Positions 1 through 8,396 are shown, counted from the first letter of the stretch. The stretch is 26,416 nucleotides of DNA from JAZSMJ01 sp045535815 (GCA_045535815.1 JAZSMJ010000074.1:1-26416); one strand, 5' to 3'. The notes: generated by a model not told the origin, from the letters alone. Numbers and translations: made by a program.

Positions 1-200
1 ACTAGCTTTTTTCTCTTACTTTCGTCTGATTTATTCAGACTAGGTTTGGAATTGTCGAGATCTTTTTGTCTCTCTTTTATTGTTCAATTTTCAAGGACCA
101 TCTGCGCCCCTCGTTTCGAGCGCTTTGTTAGTATACCATATTCCCAACGCTTTTGTCAAGTCTTTTTTAAAGATTTTTTTAGTTTTTTTGCGAATTATTG
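1..200 (-). promoter_or_regulatory. Probable rRNA operon promoter and leader, reading off the left edge
   Basis: On the minus strand there is a consensus -35 TTGACA (154-159) and a -10 TATACT (130-135) with 18-bp spacing, preceded by A/T tracts (160-185) resembling an UP element. About 35-50 bases downstream is TCCTTGAAAATTGAACAA (83-98 region), which resembles the boxA-like stretch common in Firmicute rRNA leaders and 16S-23S spacers. A 6-bp hairpin, GTCTGA/TCAGAC, lies at 24-40 and could be part of a processing stem. No rRNA gene body is visible before base 1, so the assignment to an rRNA operon is inferred from promoter strength and the boxA-like motif. A strong promoter for another stable RNA is the main alternative. 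Confidence 0.6.
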
Positions 201-284
201 ATAACTTCCATTCCAATAGTGTATTCTTAGCAAAAAACTTTCAATTATGCACAAAATATCCAAAAAAATTATAAATTGGGAAAG

Positions 285-986
285 TCAAAGCTCTGCCAAC
301 CTCTTTATAACGTGACCTGCGATCACCATACCGGCAACGCCGGGAACGAACGATATAGACGCAGGAGTTCTGCCGCCGCTTGATAGCGGCTCTTCAGTGG
401 AGTACAGCACGTCCACCCCTTTGATGCCGAGAAGTCTGAGCTCTCTGCGCATCACCTTTGCAAGCGGACACATCTGAGTTTTTGATATATCGGCTATCTT
501 AAACGCCAAAGGATCTAAATGATTGCCCGTTCCCATACACGAGATGACCGGCACACCTATCTCCTTTGCGCATTTGATTATATCCAGCTTTGACCTTACG
601 CTGTCGATGGCATCGATTATATAATCAGCCTCTGCGGCACAAATTATCTCTTTGATGTTATCTGCGCTTGCAAACTGCGCCACAGCGTCTATCCTCAGGC
701 TCGGATTTATCGAAAGACAGCGTTTTTTCACCGCTTCGACCTTGAGCGTACCCACGTTATCGGCAGTTGCGATTATCTGACGGTTGATATTGCTCGGGGA
801 GACGGTATCGTGATCTATCACGGTTATCCTGCCGACTCCTGCTCTGACCAGAGCCTCCACGGCGTGACCGCCGACACCGCCAACGCCAAAGACCGCAACC
901 GACGAGCCGATCAGCCTCTCGGTCCTCTCATCGCCTATCAGCGTGCGCTGTCTTGACAGCCATTCGTAATTATTTTCTGCGGACAT
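285..986 (-). CDS. tcdA: TcdA/ThiF-like E1 family enzyme (probable tRNA t6A dehydratase)
   Basis: The 233-residue protein is an E1-like, ATP-using fold of the ThiF/MoeB/TcdA group. It has a Rossmann nucleotide motif GVGGVGGHAVEALVRAG near residue 34, the E1 pattern IDHDTVSPSNINRQ at about 57-70, and IDAIDSVRSKLDII in the middle. The segment SCMGTGNHLDPLAFKIADIS and the short length match TcdA (CsdL), which cyclises N6-threonylcarbamoyladenosine at tRNA position 37, rather than ThiF or MoeB with their added C-terminal parts. The start has a GAGG Shine-Dalgarno about 10 bases upstream, inside the end of murI, and only one base separates the two genes. It is the last gene of the minus-strand run and no hairpin terminator is visible after it. 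Family assignment is firm; exact substrate is inferred. Confidence 0.85.
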   Translation of the reverse strand: MSAENNYEWLSRQRTLIGDERTERLIGSSVAVFGVGGVGGHAVEALVRAGVGRITVIDHDTVSPSNINRQIIATADNVGTLKVEAVKKRCLSINPSLRIDAVAQFASADNIKEIICAAEADYIIDAIDSVRSKLDIIKCAKEIGVPVISCMGTGNHLDPLAFKIADISKTQMCPLAKVMRRELRLLGIKGVDVLYSTEEPLSSGGRTPASISFVPGVAGMVIAGHVIKRLAEL

Positions 987-987
987 A

Positions 988-1773
988 TCAATATTCCTCT
1001 ATATTTATCTTTTCTACGCTTCCGCCTATCTCTGTATCGAGAAAGAGCGAGGCAGTTTTCTCAAAGCTCTCGGGATCGTCGCTGACGTAATAGCTGACCT
1101 TACCGCTTTCCTTGCCGCCCTCACCGACAATACCGCACAGACGGCGGGCCGCCTCTCTTCCGGTGTTGATAAGCTTCACTCCGGGCAGAGCATCGGCAAT
1201 AGCCCCTTCGATTATCGGATAGTGGGTACAGCCGAGGATAAGGGTATCGGCACCCCATTCTCTGATCTCGGAAAGATATCTCTCACAGACAAGCCTCAGC
1301 ACCTGATCGTCCCTCCCGATAAATCCGCTTTCGACAAGCGAAACGAACAGAGGGCAGGCAACTGCCTTTATCTCTACGCCTGGGGCAATATTCTTTATAT
1401 ATTTCTCATACGAGCGACTTGCAACGGTAGCGCCCGTTCCGATAACGGCTATCCTGCCGTTTTTGGTCTCCTTGATCGCCGCATCGGACGCACCCTCGAC
1501 CACGCCGATTATAGGCAGATCAAAGCTTGCCCGAAGCAGATCGAGCGCAGTTGACGAGACCGTGCCGCATGCGGCTACAGCCGCATCTATATTATGCGAC
1601 GCAAGGAAGCGCATATCCTGCATAGCGTATTTTTTTATGGTCTGCGGAGATTTGGTGCCGTACGGTATGCGCCCGGTATCACCAAAGTATATAATGTCCT
1701 CGCCGGGAAGAAGCTTTCTTATCTCCTTCACCGCAGTAAGACCGCCAAGTCCGCTATCGAATACACCTATCAT
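988..1773 (-). CDS. murI: Glutamate racemase
   Basis: MurI converts L- to D-glutamate in the cytoplasm for peptidoglycan precursor synthesis. The protein opens with MIGVFDSGLGGLTAVKEI, has the YFGDTGRIPYG block, and carries both catalytic cysteines in their usual contexts: AACGTVSS in the N-terminal half and LGCTHYP in the C-terminal half. Its length of about 261 residues is normal. The ATG at 1771-1773 is preferred over an in-frame GTG four codons upstream because that GTG overlaps the Shine-Dalgarno AAAGGTG, which is well spaced for the ATG. It follows the YhaN-like gene by about 40 bases and leads directly into the TcdA-like gene, so it is probably cotranscribed with both. No link to the upstream DNA-repair-like genes is implied. 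Confidence 0.95.
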   Translation of the reverse strand: MIGVFDSGLGGLTAVKEIRKLLPGEDIIYFGDTGRIPYGTKSPQTIKKYAMQDMRFLASHNIDAAVAACGTVSSTALDLLRASFDLPIIGVVEGASDAAIKETKNGRIAVIGTGATVASRSYEKYIKNIAPGVEIKAVACPLFVSLVESGFIGRDDQVLRLVCERYLSEIREWGADTLILGCTHYPIIEGAIADALPGVKLINTGREAARRLCGIVGEGGKESGKVSYYVSDDPESFEKTASLFLDTEIGGSVEKINIEEY

Positions 1774-1814
1774 TGTAAAACACACCTTTCAAGAAGGCAG
1801 GATATGACCTGCCG

Positions 1815-4043
1815 TCATTCGCCGTCAAGCGATACGGTATTTGCGCCGTGCGATTTGCAGATACTGCTCTCACGGCTATGGCTTGTAAATACGAGTATCT
1901 GTCTGCCGTCCCTTGAAACGTCGGCAAGCAGCGTAAGCACCGCCTCAAGCCTTTTATCGTCAAGCCTTGTGAAGCTCTCGTCAAACACTATCGGGACCTC
2001 ATTTTCCCTGAATACAGGCTCCATCAGCGCAAGTCTTAGGCTGATATAGGCAAGATCCTGCGTGCCTGCACTCATAGCGTCTACAGAGCGGTTCTTATAA
2101 GCTCCGCCGAGAGGCGCCGAGTATTCCATGGAAAGCGATCTGTCAACGCCGATGGCATTATATCTGCCTCCCGTCATCTCGCCCATATAGCTGCCTGCAC
2201 GCTCCGAGAGCAGAGGCGCAAGGCTTTCCCTCAGGCTGCCGCTTGCCTCTTCTATCATATTATATGCAAGAACGTATGCGTCATGACGTCCCTCAAGCTC
2301 TGCCATTTCCGATCTTATCTCGGTTATAGCCGAAAAGATCTTGGTCGGATGCTCGGCACTTGCATTTAAGGAGATAAGCTCCTTTTCGAGATTGTGTATC
2401 TTCTGCAAGAGCACGACGCCTGCCTTTGATACGAAATCAAGCTCCTTTTTAATATAGGAAAGGTCGGCATCCATCTCAACCAATGGAAGCGACGAGAGCT
2501 TTTCCCTTATCTGAGCTTCATCATACCGTGAAAGTCTGCCCTCAAGCATCGATAAAACGCCACGCAGTCTTTCTCTTTCGGCCTCGGCAGTTGCAATTTC
2601 GCTTATCATTTCGTTATACGCACTCTTTGCCTCGGAAGCGGACGACTTATTCCACCTACCGAGTAATTCATTCAAACGAGCCGTGTATTCGGTACGCTTT
2701 TCGATAAGCTGAGCTATTCTGCGGTTTATGGCGTTTCTGCTCTCCTCACGCACAGCCCTTCGCTCTTCCTCGGCGCTCGCTCTGTCAAGCAGAAGCTCAA
2801 GCCCCGTTATATCGGGCACTCCTAAAACGCCGAGTATACCGCCCTCAAACGCTCTCTTCCTCAAGCCTACAGCCAAAAGGACTGCACCTGCCAATGCCAA
2901 AGCGACACAAACGGGGTACAAAACTGCAGATACGTCCGTCACTCCCAAGATCAAAGCAACGGCGGCGAGCGCAAGAAGAAGCGCACCGCATATCAAAAGC
3001 GCTGTGCGCTTTGATTTCTTGGATCTGTACTCGGACATAACGCCCGATCTTCCGCCCATTGATCTGATTTTGTGCGATATACCGTCTTCCAAGGCATCGC
3101 CTTGGGCGTTATCACCGTCACCTGCGCCAAGCTCGGCAATGGTCTTATCGACAAGCTCAAGCTCAGAGGATATATTATCAAGCGAGGATATATAATCACT
3201 ATCGGGCATAAAGCCACGCACGGTATAGTGCTCGTTTCTTTCCGCATCCGTTTTATCAAGTAACGCAAGCTTTTCTCTTGCCTGTGCCGCCTGATCGAAA
3301 TCCTTGGCTATCTGTGCCGTTTCCACAGCCTCTATCTTATCGGAAAGCTCCTTTTGCTTCTGAGCGTTCAGCTCAAGATTCTTCCGAGCATCCGATAGCG
3401 AGCCCTCATCGGATATAATAGCGGCGTGCGTTTCCTTTGCCTTCTCAAATCTGCGAAGCAGATCGTCAAGCTCTACCTGAAGATCGAACAGCCTGCCGCC
3501 CTTTTTATTCTTATAGAGAATGGAGATTCTCGCCTCGTCTATCTTTTTGAGTGCCTTTTGAGTGTCCACCGCCTCATCAGCCGAGAACATTATATTCTCA
3601 ATAGCATCGCCTATCTTACTGCCGTCTATCTTAGCACCGTCAGACTGACGCACGAACACAGTCCGTGAAAAGACCTCCTCGGGCACTCCGATAAACACCT
3701 CCCAGGGCTCTTTATCCTTAAAGCACTCAAGATTGGTCTCAAGATCGACTATGCAAACGCTCTCACGGCCTTTTGCGGCAACGCTTCTGTCTATGCGATA
3801 ACGCCTGCCGTCAAAGCTGAGTGTCATACTTCCGCTTGCCTGCGCACTCTCCCAGCTGATATATCGGGATTTGTCCGCCTTTTGAGCAAAGCCGTAAAAG
3901 ATAAAGCTTATGAATGCGCAGACCGTTGACTTGCCCGACTCGTTTCTGCCGCTTATTATATTAAGCCCCTCTGAAAGAGCTATCTCTTTTTCGTTTATCG
4001 AGCCAAAGCTACCTATCGTCAGCTTTTCAATGCAAAGTCTCAT
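1815..4043 (-). CDS. YhaN/SbcC-like SMC-type ATPase with a membrane hairpin
   Basis: This 742-residue protein has the split ATPase layout of the SbcC/Rad50/SMC group. Walker A is GRNESGKST near residue 33, the ABC signature is SAGTQDLAYISLRLAL near 655, and Walker B is PIVFDESF near 685, followed by a switch histidine region FTSHSRE. Between them are long charged coiled-coil segments (about 175-290 and 420-600) and, unlike classic SbcC, two hydrophobic segments at about 348-395 that should form a membrane hairpin; this is a trait of YhaN-type proteins. No CxxC zinc hook is visible. It is 27 bases from the HAD gene and in one run with an SbcD/YhaO-like phosphoesterase, so the two probably form a membrane-tethered nuclease-ATPase complex acting on DNA ends. 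That role is inferred from family and context. Confidence 0.85.
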   Translation of the reverse strand: MRLCIEKLTIGSFGSINEKEIALSEGLNIISGRNESGKSTVCAFISFIFYGFAQKADKSRYISWESAQASGSMTLSFDGRRYRIDRSVAAKGRESVCIVDLETNLECFKDKEPWEVFIGVPEEVFSRTVFVRQSDGAKIDGSKIGDAIENIMFSADEAVDTQKALKKIDEARISILYKNKKGGRLFDLQVELDDLLRRFEKAKETHAAIISDEGSLSDARKNLELNAQKQKELSDKIEAVETAQIAKDFDQAAQAREKLALLDKTDAERNEHYTVRGFMPDSDYISSLDNISSELELVDKTIAELGAGDGDNAQGDALEDGISHKIRSMGGRSGVMSEYRSKKSKRTALLICGALLLALAAVALILGVTDVSAVLYPVCVALALAGAVLLAVGLRKRAFEGGILGVLGVPDITGLELLLDRASAEEERRAVREESRNAINRRIAQLIEKRTEYTARLNELLGRWNKSSASEAKSAYNEMISEIATAEAERERLRGVLSMLEGRLSRYDEAQIREKLSSLPLVEMDADLSYIKKELDFVSKAGVVLLQKIHNLEKELISLNASAEHPTKIFSAITEIRSEMAELEGRHDAYVLAYNMIEEASGSLRESLAPLLSERAGSYMGEMTGGRYNAIGVDRSLSMEYSAPLGGAYKNRSVDAMSAGTQDLAYISLRLALMEPVFRENEVPIVFDESFTRLDDKRLEAVLTLLADVSRDGRQILVFTSHSRESSICKSHGANTVSLDGE

Positions 4044-4070
4044 TACCGTCTGCGCCTCCTTTCAAAAGTG

Positions 4071-4772
4071 TTATTTTATCAGATCGAATATCTTTTCAAG
4101 ATTGTCTATTTTATAAGTAGGAGCTATATCGGGGTTATCGGCAGTGCCGTCAAGGTTGAGCCAGCAGCTGTCGATGCCTGCGTTTATACCGCCCTTGATA
4201 TCGCTGGTAAGCGAATCTCCTATTATGAGCGCCCTTGCGGGCTCGAAATTGGGGATAGCCGAAAAAACGTGGTCAAAAAATTCCTTCTTCGGCTTTGGCA
4301 CGCCCACCTTTTCGGATATAAATATTCCGTCAAAGTAGGGGGCAAGCCCCGACTGCGCATATCTGTTGACCTGCACCGCCTCAACGCCGTTCGTAACTAT
4401 GCACATATATATGCCGCCGATCTCACTCAGCCTCTTGCAGATATCGAGAGCGCCGTCAAAAAGATAGGCTCCCTGCGAGAGATTGTAGATATATCTGTCG
4501 TTGAAATTACAAGGCACATCGCCCAGGGAAAATCTCTCAAACAGCCTCTCAAATCTCAAATGAAGAAGCTGTGGCTTTGTCACTCTGCCAAGCTCAAGAT
4601 CCTTCCACAGATCGTCGTTTATCTTGTGGTATGCAGGGTATATATCTGCGTATTCTTCATCCGATACGGTCATACCGCAATCGGAAAACGAGGCACGGAG
4701 CGCAAGAAACTCGTTTTTATTGAAATCGAAAAGCGTTCCGTCCGCATCAAAAAGCAAAAACTTATATTTCAT
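4071..4772 (-). CDS. HAD-family hydrolase, YjjG/YfnB-like nucleotidase
   Basis: This 233-residue haloacid-dehalogenase phosphatase has motif I FDADGTLFDF at residues 7-16 with the nucleophilic and acid/base aspartates, motif II IVTNG near 124, motif III lysine in KPKKEFFDHVF near 160, and motif IV IIGDSLTSDIKGG near 188. The alpha-helical cap and the FDADGTLFDF/DDLWKDLELG pattern are typical of the YjjG group, which removes phosphate from (often damaged or non-canonical) pyrimidine nucleotides. Its ATG shares one base with the stop codon of the upstream phosphoesterase gene (TAATG), so translation is likely coupled. The position between a nuclease and its ATPase partner could mean it processes released nucleotides, but this is speculation from gene order. 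The substrate cannot be read from the sequence. Confidence 0.85.
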   Translation of the reverse strand: MKYKFLLFDADGTLFDFNKNEFLALRASFSDCGMTVSDEEYADIYPAYHKINDDLWKDLELGRVTKPQLLHLRFERLFERFSLGDVPCNFNDRYIYNLSQGAYLFDGALDICKRLSEIGGIYMCIVTNGVEAVQVNRYAQSGLAPYFDGIFISEKVGVPKPKKEFFDHVFSAIPNFEPARALIIGDSLTSDIKGGINAGIDSCWLNLDGTADNPDIAPTYKIDNLEKIFDLIK

Positions 4773-5902
4773 TATATATTACCGATGTCCCTTCCCTCAA
4801 GTGCCGCAAGACCGCATCTGAGCGCCCTTGCCGCCACCGCTCTTTCCTTGGCGGTGCCGTTTTCAAGCCTTGGCAGCATACATCTGAAAAACGCACCCTT
4901 GAGAGTCGGATCCTTCTTTAATTTTTCGTAATCGTATAAAGGAAGCGTGCTGTCGCTTATCTCAAGATAGAACAGCATATCGGAGAGCATCTCCGATAAA
5001 GCGCCCGTGCTTGCAAGCTCGGCGCTGACGTTACCCGTAAGCTCTACTCTGAGTGAGGTATCCTCACCGAATTTTCCTGCAATGGCAGACCTCAGCCTCG
5101 ATGCCGCATCGCCAAGATCGCAGCAGCCGCTTATATCAACGCTTATACTCTCGTATCTGCGCTTTGAAAATCTCAGACCCTTGAAATCAGCCTTGAGCTC
5201 GGTGCCGTTCTTTTCAAGCTCAGCGTAGATAGCACCCTTGTAGCCGCACTCACCGAAATCACGCCCCTCAAGGCAACCCGAGTATCCGTAATAGGTGTCA
5301 CCCTCACGGCTGATACCCTCGGAATTATGGATATGCCCGAGAGCAATATAATCAACTCCGCTTCCCCTTATATCGCTCTTGCTGATGGGACAGTACTGCG
5401 ATACCGCAGAAGCGGTGTCACCGTGTGCGCAGAGAAGATTTATTCTGCATCTGTTATCGGCAACCTCCACCCCTGCAAATGGACTTACCGTCATAGACGG
5501 CTCGGTGAAGGCGTAGCCGTACACCCTGGTATTTATATCCTCGAAATCGAAATAGTCGATCTCGCTTTTTTTGAAAATGTAAACGTTATCGGGGAACTTC
5601 ACCTTTGCGTAAACTCCGCCCTCATTATACGGATCGTGATTGCCCGGAGCAATAACGAATCGACAGCTCGGAACTGATGCAAACTCACGCAGGATAAGCG
5701 ATATGGTATCCTTGGTAACGAACTCACGGTCGAAAAGATCGCCCGCTATCAGAACTATATCGACCGCATTGGTCTTTGCATAATAGATAAGCGAGGTGAA
5801 CGTTCCCCGAAGCTCACTTCTGCGCACCTCAGCCTTTGAGGCGATCTCAAGCGCAAATGCGCTGTCAAGATGTATGTCTGCGCAGTGAAGTATCTTTATC
5901 AT
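4772..5902 (-). CDS. SbcD/YhaO-like metallophosphoesterase (DNA repair exonuclease)
   Basis: This 376-residue calcineurin-like phosphoesterase is of the SbcD/Mre11/YhaO type. All metal-site motifs are present in order: HCADIHLDS near residue 6, AGDLFDRE near 53, PGNHDPY near 90, CAHGDT near 160 and ALGHIHNSEG near 190. The rest is a C-terminal capping domain. The family comprises Mn-dependent nucleases that work with a Rad50-like ATPase, here very probably the YhaN-like protein two genes downstream. The start has AAGGAG about 10 bases upstream, and a near-consensus promoter (TTGAAA, 17 bp, TATAAT) lies at 5943-5971. It is the first gene of the minus-strand run and diverges from rbfA. Confidence 0.88.
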   Translation of the reverse strand: MIKILHCADIHLDSAFALEIASKAEVRRSELRGTFTSLIYYAKTNAVDIVLIAGDLFDREFVTKDTISLILREFASVPSCRFVIAPGNHDPYNEGGVYAKVKFPDNVYIFKKSEIDYFDFEDINTRVYGYAFTEPSMTVSPFAGVEVADNRCRINLLCAHGDTASAVSQYCPISKSDIRGSGVDYIALGHIHNSEGISREGDTYYGYSGCLEGRDFGECGYKGAIYAELEKNGTELKADFKGLRFSKRRYESISVDISGCCDLGDAASRLRSAIAGKFGEDTSLRVELTGNVSAELASTGALSEMLSDMLFYLEISDSTLPLYDYEKLKKDPTLKGAFFRCMLPRLENGTAKERAVAARALRCGLAALEGRDIGNI

Positions 5903-5942
5903 TCAAAGCCACTCCTTCCGTATAAGATAAGTATACACATTA

Positions 5943-5971
5943 ATTATAATATATCCGTCTGCCTTTTTCAA
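5943..5971 (-). promoter_or_regulatory. Sigma-A-type promoter of the phosphoesterase-to-tcdA operon
   Basis: Reading the minus strand, -35 TTGAAA (5966-5971) and a perfect -10 TATAAT (5943-5948) are separated by 17 bp. It sits about 40 bases upstream of the start codon at 5902 and is the only good promoter seen before the five-gene run. Confidence 0.75.
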
Positions 5972-6020
5972 CAGTTTGTGTGTTAATTTAAATATTTATG
6001 TTTATTTAATTGAAAAAGTA

Positions 6021-6029
6021 TGTTATAAT
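6021..6029 (+). promoter_or_regulatory. Extended -10 promoter for rbfA-nrnA-truB
   Basis: TGTTATAAT at 6021-6029 is a perfect extended -10 (TG-N-TATAAT). The matching -35 position (6001-6006, TTTATT) is weak, which is common when an extended -10 is present. The predicted start is about 6036, leaving a leader of roughly 45 bases. Confidence 0.6.
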
Positions 6030-6081
6030 ATATACGTAATATTTTTGAAAGGGCTCGCTTCTATGCGAGATGACGTATTAT

Positions 6082-6483
6082 ATGCCAAGTAAATACAGAC
6101 AGAACAGAATAAACGACGAGATGAGACGTGAGCTTTGCGAGATAATCCGCACGGTAAAGGATCCGAGAGTGAGCGATGCCCTCGTTATAATAACGGCTGT
6201 TGACTGCGCCGCAGACCTCAAGACCGCAAAGGTGTATTTTTCCACCGTCAGCGGTACAGATCACGGAATGAGCCGTGACGATATCCGCAGAGGTCTTACA
6301 AGTGCGCAGGGATATATCAGAGGACAGCTGGCGCAAAGGCTCAATCTGAGAATGACGCCTCAGCTCACCTTTATCTCCGACCAATCACTTGAAAAGGGCG
6401 CAGAGGTAACCAAGCTCTTAAATCAGATAACGGCTGAGCTTGAGGAGCGAGAGGGCGCACAGGGTGAGGAAGAAAATGAATAA
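6082..6483 (+). CDS. rbfA: Ribosome-binding factor A
   Basis: RbfA is a small KH-like protein that helps mature the 5' end of 16S rRNA in the 30S subunit, notably in the cold. The N terminus PSKYRQNRINDEMRREL, the block IIRTVKDPRVSD and the later KVYFSTVSG are characteristic, and the length of 133 residues is normal. I chose the second ATG (6082), because family members start at this SxYR motif; an ATG at 6070 would add four residues. The Shine-Dalgarno AAAGGG (6048-6053) is too far from either ATG unless the hairpin CTCGC/GCGAG at 6054-6069 folds, which brings 6082 into range. A third ATG at 6063, out of frame, opens a nine-codon mini-ORF. The last eight bases overlap the downstream nrnA-like gene. 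Confidence 0.92.
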   Translation: MPSKYRQNRINDEMRRELCEIIRTVKDPRVSDALVIITAVDCAADLKTAKVYFSTVSGTDHGMSRDDIRRGLTSAQGYIRGQLAQRLNLRMTPQLTFISDQSLEKGAEVTKLLNQITAELEEREGAQGEEENE

Positions 6484-7456
6484 TATAACGCCAAAGGAAA
6501 TAGCGAGAGCTATAAAGGAAAGCGATAGCATCGCCGTTTTCATCCATCAAAGACCGGACGGAGATGCGATCGGCTCAGCCTTTGCCGTAAAGCTCTCGTT
6601 TCCCGAAAAGAATATAGCGGTAGTCTGCCCCGACGCAGTTCCCGAAAGACTTAAGTTTATATCGTGCGGTGAGGATACCGTATCGCCCGATGCGATACCC
6701 TTCACACCCGAGCTTAAAATATCGCTCGATGCCGCCGCAGACCACCTTCTCGGTGAGGATACGGTGCAGATGGCAGGCGGTATAGATATAAAGGTAGACC
6801 ATCACGCATCGGGAAACGATTTTGCAAAAATATTATACGTTGACTGCACAAGCGCATCCTGCGCCGAGATAGTATACGAGATACTGAGCTGCGCAGGCAG
6901 CCTGAATGATAGTTCGGCAAACGCAATATACGCAGGCATAGTCTCGGACACGGGCTGCTTCAGATACAGCAACACCACCCCCAAAACGCACAGAATAACG
7001 GCAGAGCTTACCGAGAGCTTCAGCGTTGACTGCGCAGAGATAAATACCCGTCTGTTCCAGACCAAAACTCACACCGAAATTGCCGCCGCAAAGTATGCCT
7101 ACAATAATCTGCAATTCTATAAGGACGGCACGGTCGCCGCTCTTATGTTTACGAATGCGGCAAAGGAAAGCCTCGGACTTTCCGCATCGGATATCAGCAG
7201 CGTAAACGATATTCCGAGAACGGTCGAGGGGGTTGACCTCGGTATAGTTATAACCCAGAACACCGACAGACCCGACGTCTTCAAAATATCGACAAGAAGC
7301 AACAGATATACCGATGCAAACGCACTCTGCGCTCTCTTCGGAGGTGGCGGACACCTGCGTGCCGCAGGCGGACAGATAACTGCACCGTCGCCCGAGGCGG
7401 CTCTGCAGACGGTCATATCCAAAACGCTTGAATTTCTCGGAGATAAAAATGACTGA
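6476..7456 (+). CDS. nrnA: DHH/DHHA1 phosphoesterase, NrnA-like oligoribonuclease / pAp phosphatase
   Basis: This protein of about 326 residues belongs to the bifunctional NrnA family, which degrades very short RNAs (nanoRNA, linear di-nucleotides such as pGpG/pApA) and dephosphorylates 3'-phosphoadenosine 5'-phosphate. Visible motifs: HQRPDGDAIGSA near residue 25 (motif I), VDHHASG near 105 (the DHH motif), SDTGCFRYSNT near 160, and the DHHA1 signature GGGGHLRAAGG near the C terminus. The start at 6476 is preferred to an upstream in-frame ATG at 6440 because GAGGAAG precedes it and the family starts here. It overlaps rbfA by 8 bases (ATGAATAA) and truB by 8 bases (ATGACTGA), implying coupled translation. 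rbfA-nrnA-truB is a common Firmicute order. Confidence 0.92.
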   Translation: MNNITPKEIARAIKESDSIAVFIHQRPDGDAIGSAFAVKLSFPEKNIAVVCPDAVPERLKFISCGEDTVSPDAIPFTPELKISLDAAADHLLGEDTVQMAGGIDIKVDHHASGNDFAKILYVDCTSASCAEIVYEILSCAGSLNDSSANAIYAGIVSDTGCFRYSNTTPKTHRITAELTESFSVDCAEINTRLFQTKTHTEIAAAKYAYNNLQFYKDGTVAALMFTNAAKESLGLSASDISSVNDIPRTVEGVDLGIVITQNTDRPDVFKISTRSNRYTDANALCALFGGGGHLRAAGGQITAPSPEAALQTVISKTLEFLGDKND

Positions 7457-8366
7457 CACAAAAAACGAAATATCGGGAATACTCCCGATAAATAAGAGCG
7501 CAGGAATTACCTCGCACGATGCGGTAAACAAAATGCGCAGGATATTCGGCACAAAAAAGATAGGTCACACCGGAACGCTCGATCCGATGGCAACCGGAGT
7601 TCTCGTTATGCTGATAGGCAGAGCCGCAAAGGCGGCAGACTTCGTGTCTGCAGGCTCAAAGAGGTATCTCGCCTCTATAAAGCTGGGCATCGCCACCGAC
7701 ACCGAGGATATAACCGGCACTCCCCTTGCAGTCACAACGAAAATACCGACACGTGATGAATTTTACGGAGCAGCAGAAAAATTTATAGGCGACATCTACC
7801 AAACCCCGCCTATGTACAGTGCAGTAAAGGTGGGCGGCAAAAAGCTTGTAGACCTTGCAAGACAAGGGATAGAGATAGAGCGTGAAAAGCGGATGATAAC
7901 GGTGCACTCTATCGGAATTGAAGATATATCGGTTGAAAACGGCGAATACTATCTCGATATAAAATGCTCAAAGGGCACCTACATACGCACGGTATGCGCA
8001 GATATAGGAAAAGAGCTTGGCTGCGGAGCGGTAATGGCATCGCTCGTCCGCACAGAAAACAGCGGCTTTGCGATAGACTCCTGCCACACGCTCGAGGAGC
8101 TTGAGGAAATGAAGGAGCAAGGAAAGGACCTCTCCTCTCTTTTGCTCCCGATAGAGTCAGTCTTTGCAGATCTGCCAAGGGTGCAACTCCCCGATTTCTT
8201 CTCAAGGCTCGCCCACAGCGGACTTGAGATATATCAGAAGAAGATAGGAAGCTCCTACGAGATAGGACAAAGGGTAAGAATGGCAGACAAAAACGGATTC
8301 TTCGCACTCGGCGAGGTCTGCGATTACCCGGACGGCACCGCCATCAAACCCATCAAGCAGTTCTGA
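7449..8366 (+). CDS. truB: tRNA pseudouridine-55 synthase
   Basis: TruB makes pseudouridine 55 in the T-loop of tRNAs. The protein has the N-terminal GILPINKSAGITSHDAVN, the catalytic motif HTGTLDPMATGVL with the nucleophilic aspartate near residue 42, the PPMYSAVKVGGKKLVDLAR block and CSKGTYIRT near 180. A PUA-like C-terminal part follows, giving about 305 residues, a normal length. The start at 7449 follows GGAG and overlaps the nrnA stop by 8 bases; the in-frame ATG seven codons earlier lacks a better site. No ribF follows, although it often does in this neighbourhood. Downstream is a structured repeat element with no clear plus-strand terminator. Confidence 0.95.
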   Translation: MTDTKNEISGILPINKSAGITSHDAVNKMRRIFGTKKIGHTGTLDPMATGVLVMLIGRAAKAADFVSAGSKRYLASIKLGIATDTEDITGTPLAVTTKIPTRDEFYGAAEKFIGDIYQTPPMYSAVKVGGKKLVDLARQGIEIEREKRMITVHSIGIEDISVENGEYYLDIKCSKGTYIRTVCADIGKELGCGAVMASLVRTENSGFAIDSCHTLEELEEMKEQGKDLSSLLLPIESVFADLPRVQLPDFFSRLAHSGLEIYQKKIGSSYEIGQRVRMADKNGFFALGEVCDYPDGTAIKPIKQF

Positions 8367-8396
8367 GGCGATTTAGTAATTTGTAGTAATTTAATT

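Noticed and set aside
1..60. A tRNA or 5S rRNA gene at the left edge
   Set aside because: No cloverleaf, T-loop or 5S-like sequence is visible; only a short hairpin.
6440..6475. Upstream start for nrnA giving a longer N terminus
   Set aside because: It lies inside rbfA and adds a basic stretch absent from the family; ATG 6476 has the better ribosome site.
6833..7552. A 239-codon minus-strand frame
   Set aside because: It is antisense to nrnA/truB, which have strong motif support; the translation is Cys/Tyr/Gly-rich, typical of a shadow frame.
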